The notes under the pieces were generated by a model. That model made no database searches, was not told the origin of the DNA, and saw only the letters and a program-made list of their open reading frames with translations. 64,000 bases of DNA, from the NCBI GenBank assembly GCA_913055155.1, contig CAJXJR010000003.1, positions 236,908-300,907 of the forward strand. The letters run 5' to 3'. How positions within the stretch are numbered: position 1 is the stretch's first letter; the number at the start of each line of letters is the position of its first letter. This document shows positions 31,438 to 39,114 of the stretch, in pieces. The translations under genes were made by a program, and so were the position numbers. The DNA comes from an uncultured Erythrobacter sp. (GTDB lineage: Bacteria > Pseudomonadota > Alphaproteobacteria > Sphingomonadales > Sphingomonadaceae).

Positions 31438-32754
31438 ATGCGGCATATTGCGATCATCGGCTCCGGGCCAGCGGGATACTATACCGCCGAAGCCGCGCAA
31501 AAGCAGTTCGGCGAGGACGTGCGCGTCGATATTTTCGACAAGTTGCCAGTGCCTTACGGCCTGATCCGCACCGGCGTGGCGCCCGATCACCAGTCGATAA
31601 AGGGCGTTGCCCGCCGCTATGAAAAGACCGCGCTGACCGACAACGTGCGCTTTGTCGGCAACGTCGCCGTGGGCAAGGACGTGTCCGTGGCCGAATTGCA
31701 GGAGCTGTACGACGCCGTGGTGCTGGCCACCGGCGCCCCGTGCGACCGCGACCTGGGTATTCCTGGCGAAAACCTCGACAACGTCTTCGGCAGCGCCGCC
31801 TTCGTCGGCTGGTACAACGGCCACCCGCAGTTCGCCGATCTCGATCCGGACCTGTCGGGCGGCACCGCCGTGGTGATCGGCATGGGCAACGTGGCGCTCG
31901 ACGTGGCGCGCCTGCTGGCGAAGAAGGATTGCGAGTTCGACGGCTCCGATATCGTCAGCCACGCGCTAGAGGCGCTGTGTGCCAGCAAGATCGAGCGGGT
32001 GATCCTGCTGGGCCGCCGGGGTCCGCACCAGATCATGATGACGCCCAAGGAACTGGGCGAACTGGGCCAGCTGGAAAATGCCGCGCCGCATGTCGACAAG
32101 GCCGACCTGCCCGACCCGGAGGAAGACGCCTTCCTCGAGCCCGGCCTGCGCAAGTCGGTCGCCGTACTGCGCGAATTCGCCGCCACCCCCGAACACATCC
32201 GCGCCGAAAAGCGTATCGCGTTGGAATTTGCCTTCATGGTCAGGCCCAAGGCCCTGATCGGAGAGGGAAAAGTGACAGGCATCGAAGTCGAACGCACCGA
32301 GCTGGTGAAAGGCCGCGCGGTGGGCACGGGCGAGTTCCGCCGCTTTCCGGCAGACCTGGTGGTCAGCTGCATCGGCTATCGCACCCTGCCCATCCCCGGC
32401 GTGCCGTTCGACGAGCGCGCGGGTCGCTTCGCCAACGACGAGGGCCGCATCCTGCCGGGCCTCTATTGCGTCGGCTGGGCGCGGCGCGGGCCATCGGGCA
32501 CAATCGGCACCAACAAGCCCGACGGCTTCGGCGTGGTCGACAAGATCGTGGAGGACATTGCCGGCGGCACCCTTGGCCGCGGCGGCAAGCAGGGCCGCGA
32601 AGGCTTCGACGCGCTGGCTGCGGAAAAGGGGCTGGAAGTGGTCACCTTCCGCGACTGGAAGAAGATCGAGGAAGCCGAAGCCAAGGCCGCCCGCGAAGGC
32701 GCCCCGCGCGAGAAATTCGTCGATATCGAGGCGATGATCAGGGCGGCGGGCTAG
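31438..32754 (+). CDS. Ferredoxin-NADP reductase, adrenodoxin reductase type
   Basis: 438 aa FAD/NAD(P)-binding oxidoreductase of the FprA/adrenodoxin reductase family, passing electrons between NADPH and a ferredoxin. IGSGPAGYYTAEA near the N-terminus binds FAD. VPYGLIRTGVAPDHQ is the family signature. VIGMGNVALDVARLL and the RRG motif (LLGRRGP) bind NADPH. WARRGPSGTIGTNKPDG near the end is diagnostic. GGGGGA lies upstream of the ATG at 31438. It is divergent from the membrane GGDEF-EAL gene. Confidence 0.93.
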   Translation: MRHIAIIGSGPAGYYTAEAAQKQFGEDVRVDIFDKLPVPYGLIRTGVAPDHQSIKGVARRYEKTALTDNVRFVGNVAVGKDVSVAELQELYDAVVLATGAPCDRDLGIPGENLDNVFGSAAFVGWYNGHPQFADLDPDLSGGTAVVIGMGNVALDVARLLAKKDCEFDGSDIVSHALEALCASKIERVILLGRRGPHQIMMTPKELGELGQLENAAPHVDKADLPDPEEDAFLEPGLRKSVAVLREFAATPEHIRAEKRIALEFAFMVRPKALIGEGKVTGIEVERTELVKGRAVGTGEFRRFPADLVVSCIGYRTLPIPGVPFDERAGRFANDEGRILPGLYCVGWARRGPSGTIGTNKPDGFGVVDKIVEDIAGGTLGRGGKQGREGFDALAAEKGLEVVTFRDWKKIEEAEAKAAREGAPREKFVDIEAMIRAAG

Positions 32755-32794
32755 TCCTTCCGGATTGCGCCGAGGAGGAGTCCTCGCGCTGCCG

Positions 32795-33922
32795 CTACAC
32801 CCGCATCGGCATCAGCACATACAGCGCCGGGCTGCCTTCGTCCTTGCGGATCAGCGTCGGCGCGCCGGCGTCGGCGAAGTGCATTTCCACCGTGTCGGAA
32901 TCGATCTGGTGGAGGATGTCCTTCAGGTAGCCGGCGTTGAAGCCGATCTCCATCGGGTCTGAGCCGTACTGGGCCGAGACTTCTTCCACCGCGTTGCCGT
33001 TGTCCGGGCTGGTGACGGTCAGCGTCACCTTGTCGGCATCGAGGCCCATCTTCACCGCGCGGGTCTTTTCCGTGGCGATGGTCGCCACGCGGTCTACACC
33101 GGCGAACAGCACTTTCGGATCGACCTTCAGCAGCTTGTCGTTGCCGGTGGGGATCACGCGGCTGTAATCGGGGAAGGTGCCGTCGATCAGCTTGCTGGTG
33201 AGGACCACCCCGCCCTCGCCGCCCAGCGTGAAGCGGATCTTCGACGGGCTCAGGTCGATGGCAACATTGCCTTCCATCGCCTCTTCCAGCAGCTTGCGCA
33301 GCTCTGCCACGGCCTTTCGCGGCACGATCACGTCGGGCATGCCTTCGGCTCCGGCAGGACGCGACAGGGTGAAGCGCGCCAGGCGGTGGCCGTCCGTGGC
33401 CGCGGCCTTCAGCACGCCGCCATCCTCGTCCGCCACGTGGAAGAAGATGCCGTTCAGGTAATAGCGGGTTTCCTCGGTGGAGATAGCGAAGCGCGTGCGG
33501 TCGATCAGCTCGGCCAGCGTGGCGGCGGGCAGTTCGAAGCTGGTCGGCAGGTCGCCTTCCACGATTACCGGGAAATCGTCGCGCGGCAGGGTGGGCAGCG
33601 AGAAACGGCTGCGCCCGGCCTTGATGGTCATGCGGTTTTCCGCCGTTTCCAGCGACACCTCGCTGCCGTCGGGCAGCTTGCGGGCGATATCGAACAGCAG
33701 GTGCGCCGAAACGGTGATCGCCCCGCCGCTTTCCACGCTGTTGGCTTCCAGGCTTTCGACAACCTGCAGGTCGAGGTCGGTCGCCATCACCTTCACATGG
33801 CCGCCCTCGTCCGCTTCGATCAGCACGTTGGAGAGGATCGGAATGGTGTTCCGCCGCTCCACCACGGACTGCACGTGAGAGAGACAACGCAGCAGCTTCG
33901 CGCGTTCGATGGTGGCCTTCAT
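32795..33922 (-). CDS. dnaN: DNA polymerase III beta subunit (sliding clamp)
   Basis: 375 aa clamp that tethers replicative polymerase to DNA. MKATIERAKLLRCLSHVQSVVERRNTIPILSNVLI is the standard N-terminus. The three-domain clamp ends in YVLMPMRV, the usual C-terminus. The ATG at 33922 is chosen; a TTG three codons earlier is possible. It is not next to dnaA or recF in this window. The hairpin repeat cluster at 34.09 kb lies upstream of its promoter region. Confidence 0.97.
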   Translation of the reverse strand: MKATIERAKLLRCLSHVQSVVERRNTIPILSNVLIEADEGGHVKVMATDLDLQVVESLEANSVESGGAITVSAHLLFDIARKLPDGSEVSLETAENRMTIKAGRSRFSLPTLPRDDFPVIVEGDLPTSFELPAATLAELIDRTRFAISTEETRYYLNGIFFHVADEDGGVLKAAATDGHRLARFTLSRPAGAEGMPDVIVPRKAVAELRKLLEEAMEGNVAIDLSPSKIRFTLGGEGGVVLTSKLIDGTFPDYSRVIPTGNDKLLKVDPKVLFAGVDRVATIATEKTRAVKMGLDADKVTLTVTSPDNGNAVEEVSAQYGSDPMEIGFNAGYLKDILHQIDSDTVEMHFADAGAPTLIRKDEGSPALYVLMPMRV

Positions 33923-34086
33923 CGCAATCAATTCCCCAAACTCTGACGCTGCGGTGCCGGGAAAGCCCGGATTCGCATGGCTGCGCCGGTAAAATGCAGC
34001 ACTATCCTTAGCGGAGGCGCATTTACGGGCAAGGATTCGGTCGCCAGAGGGCGGATTCGCTGGGGAAAAGTGGGGAATTCGGAAGG

Positions 34087-34148
34087 AATCCTCCCCGTGA
34101 CAAAGTCATGGGGAGGGGGACCGCTCGCGCAGCGAGTGGTGGAGGGGC
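34087..34148 (+). repeat. Two-hairpin repeat, copy 1
   Basis: 62 bases in the order hairpin A then hairpin B. Hairpin A (34090-34116) pairs CCTCCCCGTGAC with GTCATGGGGAGG around AAA. Hairpin B (34122-34140 region) pairs CCGCTCGC with GCGAGTGG around GCA. It ends in GGAGGGGC, which touches the DUF559 stop codon (TAG on the minus strand, 34150-34148). Confidence 0.85.
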
Positions 34149-34504
34149 TAGTCGGCAAGGCAGCGAAGGCAGATGGCCTCAGCAACGTCTTCCGGTGATT
34201 TCAGGACCTCAGCGGCAGGAATCCGCAAGGTTTCGACCCCACGTTCCTTCAGAAACCTGCCCCGAACTGCATCGGATGCCGGCTGCGCCCCCATGTCGTG
34301 CACCTTGCCATCGATCTCGATCGCCAGCTTGGCCGAGGCGCAGTAGAAGTCGACCACGAACGGCCCGATGGGGTGCTGGCGGCGGAACTTGAGGTCCTGA
34401 GGCTTGCCCCGGAGGACCTGCCAAAGCCTGACTTCTGGCAAAGTCATTTCACGACGCAACGCCTTTGCGTTCTGAACGGTTCGCCTGTTCGTCGATCTCG
34501 CCAT
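34148..34504 (-). CDS. DUF559 (PD-(D/E)XK, Vsr-like) endonuclease-domain protein
   Basis: 118 aa single-domain protein. LRREMTLPEVRLWQVLRG, FRRQHPIGPFVVDFYC and KLAIEIDGKVHD follow the DUF559 pattern. D52, E63 and D65, with H69, fit the acidic active site of restriction-endonuclease-like/Vsr folds, though the usual GGQH reads GKVH. The ATG at 34504 lies five bases after a GGAGG that belongs to the flanking repeat, and the TAG stop touches the other repeat copy, so the gene exactly fills the inverted doublet. Function in the cell is unknown; a nicking or recombination activity on the repeats is a hypothesis. Confidence 0.85.
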   Translation of the reverse strand: MARSTNRRTVQNAKALRREMTLPEVRLWQVLRGKPQDLKFRRQHPIGPFVVDFYCASAKLAIEIDGKVHDMGAQPASDAVRGRFLKERGVETLRIPAAEVLKSPEDVAEAICLRCLAD

Positions 34505-34506
34505 TT

Positions 34507-34564
34507 GCCCCTCCACCGCACTGCGTGCGGTCCCCCTCCCCATGGCTGCGCCACGGGGAGGATT
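34507..34564 (-). repeat. Two-hairpin repeat, copy 2 (inverted)
   Basis: 58 base inverted copy of repeat 1. On the minus strand, hairpin A pairs CCTCCCCGTGGC with GCCATGGGGAGG around GCA, and hairpin B pairs ACCGCAC with GTGCGGT around GCA. Relative to copy 1 the stem bases change on both sides, so pairing is kept. Its inner GGAGGGGCAA end provides the ribosome binding site of the DUF559 gene. Confidence 0.85.
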
Positions 34565-34570
34565 CTGGTT

Positions 34571-34636
34571 GTCCTCCCTGTTTGCGCAGCAAATGGGAAG
34601 GTGGCGCTTCGCCGAAAGGCGAAGAGTCGGAGGGGC
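34571..34636 (+). repeat. Two-hairpin repeat, copy 3 (diverged)
   Basis: 66 base direct copy. Hairpin A (34573-34601) pairs CCTCCCTGTTTGC with GCAAATGGGAAGG around GCA with one mismatch. Hairpin B pairs CTTCGCC (34607-34613) with GGCGAAG (34618-34624) around GAAA. It ends in GGAGGGGCC like copy 1. It forms an inverted pair with copy 4. Confidence 0.75.
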
Positions 34637-34647
34637 CGAAATGCAAT

Positions 34648-34704
34648 GCCCCCACCATGCTGAGCATGGTCGCCCTCCCCATCGCTTCGCGACGGGGAGG
34701 ATTC
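34648..34704 (-). repeat. Two-hairpin repeat, copy 4 (inverted)
   Basis: 57 base inverted copy. On the minus strand, hairpin A pairs CCTCCCCGTCGC with GCGATGGGGAGG around GAA, and hairpin B pairs ACCATGC with GCATGGT around TCA. Only 11 bases separate it from copy 3, so the doublet is gene-less. Its outer end is three bases from the fabG stop, where it may also act as a terminator. Confidence 0.8.
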
Positions 34705-34707
34705 ACA

Positions 34708-35475
34708 TCACCCCAGCATGGCCATGCCGCCGTTCACATGCAGCACCTGGCCGGTGACGTAACCAGCCTCTTTCGACGCAAGGTAAGCGACCGCAGCGCC
34801 GATATCGTCGCCCTCGCCCATGCGGCCCATGGGGATCTTCGCGTTGATGGCGTCTTTCTGCTTGTCGTCCAGCGCATCGGTCATGGCAGAGCGGATGAAG
34901 CCCGGCGCCACGCAGTTCACGGTGATGCCGCGCGCGGCCAGTTCCTGCGCCATGGACCGGCTCATGCCGACAACGCCTGCCTTGGCAGCGCAGTAATTCA
35001 TCTGGCCGGGATTGCCCGTCGCGCCCACCACGGATGTGATGTTGACGATGCGGCCGAAGCGGGCCTTCATCATCGGGCGGGCGCTGGCGCGCATCAGGCG
35101 GAAGGTCGCTTCAAGGTTCACCTTGATGACCGCGTCCCACTCCTCGTCCTTCATGCGCATGGCCAGGTTATCACGAGTGATGCCGGCGTTGTTCACCAGG
35201 ATATCGATCTTGCCCAGCGTATCGACCGCGGCAGGCACCAGTTCCTCCACCTGTTCACTGTTCGACAGATCGCAGGTGATCTCCACGTGGCCATCATGGT
35301 CGTGGTGGGCGAATTCGGTGTTCAGCTGCTCGCGGAAAGAGCGCAGCTTTGCCGCGTTGGAGCCCGACAGGGCAAGGCGCGCGCCCTGCTTTGCCAGCGC
35401 GCAGGCGATTGCCGAACCGATCCCGCCGCTGGCACCGGTTACGAGTGCGGTCATTCCGGTAAGGTCGAACATCAT
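34708..35475 (-). CDS. fabG: 3-oxoacyl-[acyl-carrier-protein] reductase
   Basis: 255 aa SDR that reduces 3-oxoacyl-ACP with NADPH in fatty acid synthesis. TGASGGIG (13-20) binds the cofactor, NNAGITRDNLAMRM is the FabG-specific segment after NNAG, and NYCAAKAG holds the catalytic Tyr and Lys. GGMAM near the end is typical. The start shares a base with the fabD stop (TGATG); the second ATG at 35472 is also possible, with GGAG five to eight bases upstream. The hairpin repeat cluster begins right after its stop. Confidence 0.97.
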   Translation of the reverse strand: MMFDLTGMTALVTGASGGIGSAIACALAKQGARLALSGSNAAKLRSFREQLNTEFAHHDHDGHVEITCDLSNSEQVEELVPAAVDTLGKIDILVNNAGITRDNLAMRMKDEEWDAVIKVNLEATFRLMRASARPMMKARFGRIVNITSVVGATGNPGQMNYCAAKAGVVGMSRSMAQELAARGITVNCVAPGFIRSAMTDALDDKQKDAINAKIPMGRMGEGDDIGAAVAYLASKEAGYVTGQVLHVNGGMAMLG

Positions 35476-36407
35476 CAAATCTCCTTCGCCAGCGCTTCGA
35501 TATCGTCCATCGTCACCACGCTGGTGACGGTGCAATCGGGCGCGATCTTGCGGATCATCGGGCCAACGACCTTGCCGCCCAGTTCGACGAAATGGGTGAC
35601 GCCTGCGGCCTGCATCGCCAGCACGCTTTCACGCCAGCGCACGCGGCCGGTGATCTGCTGCACCAGCAGGTCGCGCTCGGTCGCCGGATCGGTGACTTCG
35701 GCTGCGGTCACGTTGGCATAGAGCGGCAGGCGGAAGGCGTGCGGCGGGGTGTTGTTCAGCGCAATATCCATGCGCTGCGCTGCCGGTTCCATCAGCGAGC
35801 AGTGGAACGGTGCCGAAACCGGCAGCTTGATCGCGCGCTTGATGCCATGCTCCTTGGCCAGTTCCACCGCGCGATCAATCGCTTCCATGTGGCCGGACAG
35901 CACGACCTGCGTGGGATCGTTGTCGTTGGCAACCTCGCACACCTGCCCTTGCGCGGCGGCATCGGCCAGCGCCTGCGCCTTCTCCAGGTCAGCGCCCAGC
36001 AGTGCGCACATGGCACCCAGCCCGATGGGCACGGCATCCTGCATGGCGATGCCGCGGGTGCGCAGCAGCTTGGCAGTGTCGGTCAGGCTGAAGGCGCCTA
36101 CGGACGCCAGTGCGGTATATTCGCCCAGCGAGTGGCCGGCCACGCAATCGCCTTTCTCTGCCAGGTGAAAGCCGCCTTCCTCCAGCACTTTCGCCACGGC
36201 CATGGCATTGGCCATGATGGCGGGCTGGGCATTGGCGGTCAGCGTCAGCTCGCTTTCGGGCCCTTCGGCCATCAGTTTCGCAAGGTTCTGCGACAGCGCC
36301 TCGTCCACCTCGCCGAACACTTCGCGCGCGGCGGCGCTGGCTTCGGCCAGTTCCACGCCCATGCCGACTTTCTGGCTCCCCTGGCCGGGGAATACGAATG
36401 CAATCAT
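35475..36407 (-). CDS. fabD: Malonyl-CoA:ACP transacylase
   Basis: 310 aa enzyme that loads malonyl groups on acyl carrier protein. FPGQGSQ (6-12) begins the domain, GHSLGEY (91-97) contains the nucleophile S93, and SAPFHCSLM carries the catalytic His. AGAAGGAGATACC precedes the ATG at 36407. It is translationally coupled to fabG. Confidence 0.97.
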   Translation of the reverse strand: MIAFVFPGQGSQKVGMGVELAEASAAAREVFGEVDEALSQNLAKLMAEGPESELTLTANAQPAIMANAMAVAKVLEEGGFHLAEKGDCVAGHSLGEYTALASVGAFSLTDTAKLLRTRGIAMQDAVPIGLGAMCALLGADLEKAQALADAAAQGQVCEVANDNDPTQVVLSGHMEAIDRAVELAKEHGIKRAIKLPVSAPFHCSLMEPAAQRMDIALNNTPPHAFRLPLYANVTAAEVTDPATERDLLVQQITGRVRWRESVLAMQAAGVTHFVELGGKVVGPMIRKIAPDCTVTSVVTMDDIEALAKEI

Positions 36408-36432
36408 GGTATCTCCTTCTCTGCGCGCGGGA

Positions 36433-37263
36433 CTATGCCTGCTTTGCGCTGCACGCAACACCGAAGGGGACAATCGCATTGGCTGCATCGTGGCCGATAT
36501 CGGCGCGGCCAAGGTAGGCAATACCGCTGCGCTGGCACCAGTAGCGGGCGATCTCCTCCTCGGTCATGCCGAACGGACGGTCGTTCCGGGGCACGTCGCT
36601 GACGCGGCCCAGCCGCAGCCCGGCCACGCCGGGCAAGTGCTGCGTGATGTGGAAAAACAGCCGGTCGACGGCGTAGAGGTGCTCTGACACTTCCTCCACC
36701 AGCACCACGTGGCCGGACAGGTCGGGCATCAGTTCGGTGCCGCAGAGCATGGCCAGCGTCATCAGGTTGAAGGCCACGGCGGGGCGATCGTCGAGACCGG
36801 CCTCGAGCGGCACCTCTTCCCCCGAAAGATAGCGCAGCACGCGGCGCACGGCCTCTTCCCCGCCCTCGCGGCGAATGTCGCCCGCCAGCGGGCCGTGGAC
36901 AGGCTTGCCGATGCCGTGGCGGTAGAGCGCGCCCAGCAGCGTGCCTGCATCGGAATAGCCGAGCCAGGTCTTTTCCCGCGCCGCCTGCGTCAGGCCGGCG
37001 ATGGCAGGCGCAGCGATGCGGTTGGAGCCATAGCCGCCCATGGCAAACCAGATGGCATCGACTTGCGGATCGTTGGCGGTGGCAACGAAGGCCTCCAGCC
37101 GGGTGGCATCGTCGCCGGCGAAGTGTCCGTTTTGCAGGAAGCACTGCGGGTGGAACGACAGGTCTACGTCCGGAAATTCCGCCCTTGCCAGGGCCTGCAC
37201 GGCGTCGGCCCGCTCGCGCAGGATAGGTTTTCCCGGACACAGGCAGACAATTCGCGTGGTCAT
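36433..37263 (-). CDS. S66-family LD-carboxypeptidase / MccF-like protein
   Basis: 276 aa serine peptidase of family S66. MGGYGSNR holds the nucleophile S80. VLVEEVSEH supplies the catalytic Glu (E190 or E191) and GRADIGHD the His (H258). LD-carboxypeptidases trim the terminal D-Ala from murein tetrapeptides during recycling; MccF relatives instead cleave microcin C-type conjugates. It is slightly shorter than LdcA (about 300 aa). It is divergent from a Mur ligase gene, 60 bases away, which favours the murein-recycling role. Confidence 0.85.
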   Translation of the reverse strand: MTTRIVCLCPGKPILRERADAVQALARAEFPDVDLSFHPQCFLQNGHFAGDDATRLEAFVATANDPQVDAIWFAMGGYGSNRIAAPAIAGLTQAAREKTWLGYSDAGTLLGALYRHGIGKPVHGPLAGDIRREGGEEAVRRVLRYLSGEEVPLEAGLDDRPAVAFNLMTLAMLCGTELMPDLSGHVVLVEEVSEHLYAVDRLFFHITQHLPGVAGLRLGRVSDVPRNDRPFGMTEEEIARYWCQRSGIAYLGRADIGHDAANAIVPFGVACSAKQA

Positions 37264-37323
37264 TGCCCCCTCCCTCTAACATCCGCTTCACAAAGCGCCA
37301 TGGGCCGCATAGTCACTTCCCCC

Positions 37324-38739
37324 ATGAATGATTCACCGGGCGCGCTCGCCAAATCCTATTTCTTCTGCGGCATCGGCGGATCGGGGATGCTGCCGCTGGC
37401 GCAAATCGTGAAAGGCCTGGGTGCCGAAGTCGGCGGGTCGGACCGCAGCCGCGACCAGGGGCGTACGGCAGAGAAGTTCGACTGGCTGGAAAGCCACGGC
37501 TTCAGGCTGTTCCCGCAGGACGGCAGCGGCTTGACCAGCGGGGAGCAGGTGCTGGTGGCCAGCGCCGCGATCGAGGACACCGTGCCAGAGATCGTTCGCG
37601 CAAAGGTACTGGGCTGCCCGCGCGTGACGCGGGCCGAGCTGCTTTCGCAGCTGTTCAACGCATCGCCCGTTTCGCTGGCGGTGGGCGGCACCAGCGGCAA
37701 GAGCACGACCACCGCCATGCTCGGCTGGATCCTCGAACGCGCGGGGATGGAACCGACCATCATGAATGGCGCGGTGATGAAGAACTTCGCTGCGCCCGCC
37801 AATCCCTTCGCCAGCGCCGTGGTCGGCAGCGGCAAGGTGTTCGTCAGCGAAGTGGACGAGAGCGACGGCTCGATCGCGCTCTACAACCCAACGGTGGCGG
37901 TGTTGCTGAACGTCAGCCTCGATCACAAGACGATCGAGGAACTGCGGGCGCTGTTCGGCGATTTCCTGCGCCGGGCGGATGCCGCCGTGGTCAACTTCGA
38001 CGATGTCGATGCCGAATTCCTCTCGCGCCAGTGCAAGAAGGTGATCTCTTTCGCCATCGTCAATCGCGAGGCCACGCTGGGGATCGAGCCCGGCACCATC
38101 GTGGAAAGCGCGAGCGAGATCGACGCCCTGCTGGTGGACCGGCGCACGGACGTGGGCCATTCGCTGCGCCTGCCGATGCCGGGGCGGCACAACCTGGAAA
38201 ACGCGCTGGCGGCGATTGCCGCGGCCGTGGCCGTGGGCGTGCCGGTGCACGATGCCGCCATGGCGCTGGCCAGCTTCAAGGGGCTTGCCCGCCGGTTCGA
38301 CGTGCTGGGCACCAGCGCCAGCGGGGTTACCGTGATCGACGATTTCGGCCACAACCCGGAAAAGGCCCGCGCCACGCTGCGCACGCTGAAGGCGCAGGAA
38401 GGCCGCGTAATCGCCTTCTTCCAGCCGCACGGTTATGGCCCGCTGCGGCAGATGGGGCATGAACTGGCACAGACCTTTGCCGAGGAACTGGGGCCCGACG
38501 ACCTGACGATCATGTGCGCGCCCGTCTATTTCGGCGGCACGGTGGATCGCAGCCAGGGCAGCGAGCGGATCGTGCAGCTGATCAAGGATGCGGGCGGAAA
38601 GGCCGAATACATCGAAACGCGCGAGGCCTGCGGCGACCGCATCGTCGAGATCGGCCGGCCCGGAGACCGCGTGGTGGTGATGGGCGCGCGCGACGATACG
38701 CTGACGGTGTTCGCGCAAGGGCTGCTGGCACGGCTGTGA
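37324..38739 (+). CDS. Mur ligase-family protein (MurC/Mpl-like)
   Basis: 471 aa ATP-dependent ligase with three Mur domains: an N-terminal nucleotide-binding domain (CGIGGSGMLPLAQ), a central ATPase and a C-terminal domain (RRFDVLGT ... DDFGHNPEKARAT). It is closest to MurC/Mpl, which join L-Ala or recycled tripeptide to UDP-MurNAc. The P-loop reads GGTSGKSTTT (121-130, K126) instead of the usual GTHGKTTT, and GHHP reads GHNP. An in-frame ATG at 37300 is an alternative start. Divergent pairing with an LD-carboxypeptidase suggests peptide recycling (Mpl), but the motif changes leave a distinct substrate possible. Confidence 0.82.
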   Translation: MNDSPGALAKSYFFCGIGGSGMLPLAQIVKGLGAEVGGSDRSRDQGRTAEKFDWLESHGFRLFPQDGSGLTSGEQVLVASAAIEDTVPEIVRAKVLGCPRVTRAELLSQLFNASPVSLAVGGTSGKSTTTAMLGWILERAGMEPTIMNGAVMKNFAAPANPFASAVVGSGKVFVSEVDESDGSIALYNPTVAVLLNVSLDHKTIEELRALFGDFLRRADAAVVNFDDVDAEFLSRQCKKVISFAIVNREATLGIEPGTIVESASEIDALLVDRRTDVGHSLRLPMPGRHNLENALAAIAAAVAVGVPVHDAAMALASFKGLARRFDVLGTSASGVTVIDDFGHNPEKARATLRTLKAQEGRVIAFFQPHGYGPLRQMGHELAQTFAEELGPDDLTIMCAPVYFGGTVDRSQGSERIVQLIKDAGGKAEYIETREACGDRIVEIGRPGDRVVVMGARDDTLTVFAQGLLARL

Positions 38740-39032
38740 GCACTTACGCCAAGGCGTGGGTGCTGAATGGGGTTTGGACGCTTTTCACGATTTCCGGCCT
38801 CGTCGGGCTTTATCAGCAGTGGGTCGCAGGTGAAGATGCCCCGCCCGCCCTGCTGGTCGGTATCGCGGGGTATGGTGCCTGCTTCTTCCTTGCGGGCGCT
38901 TTCCCCAAGTGCCCCAACTGCACCGAGCCGGTGAATGACGCGCACATTGCCGGTGACAGCCGCAGCGGTCACGTCGTCCGCCCAGACCGCCCGCCGCGCG
39001 AATGCGGTTATTGCGGGCACGACCTGACCTGA
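38736..39032 (+). CDS. Small membrane protein with C-terminal zinc-ribbon cysteines
   Basis: 98 aa protein starting at a GTG that overlaps the Mur ligase stop by four bases (GTGA). Two transmembrane helices (about residues 8-27 and 35-53) are followed by a soluble tail with CPNC and CGYC pairs, a small zinc-ribbon pattern. No family is recognised. Coupling to the Mur ligase gene suggests co-expression. The function is unknown. Confidence 0.65.
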   Translation: MSTYAKAWVLNGVWTLFTISGLVGLYQQWVAGEDAPPALLVGIAGYGACFFLAGAFPKCPNCTEPVNDAHIAGDSRSGHVVRPDRPPRECGYCGHDLT

Positions 39033-39114
39033 AAGCCTTTCGCAACGATTTTGCGGCTATCCTGGGCCCTCGGTTGCAGTCGAACGGGTGCAGAACAGGG
39101 GCAAGAGCCGCAAA

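Larger units (their letters stand above)
34087..34564. mobile_element. DUF559 gene enclosed by an inverted two-hairpin repeat doublet
   Basis: Unit of 478 bases: repeat copy 1 (34087-34148, direct), a DUF559 gene filling the whole interior, and repeat copy 2 (34507-34564, inverted). The repeat ends beginning AATCCTCCCC lie outermost. The organisation recalls a REP doublet around its own gene, but the gene encodes a nuclease-like DUF559 protein rather than a Y1 transposase. Mobility is inferred, not shown. Confidence 0.6.

Noticed and set aside
34087..34704. CRISPR array
   Set aside because: The four repeats alternate in orientation, are themselves palindromic and lack regular unique spacers; no cas genes.
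36709..37323. N-terminal extension of the Mur ligase frame
   Set aside because: It runs antisense through the LD-carboxypeptidase gene; Mur homology starts after 37324.
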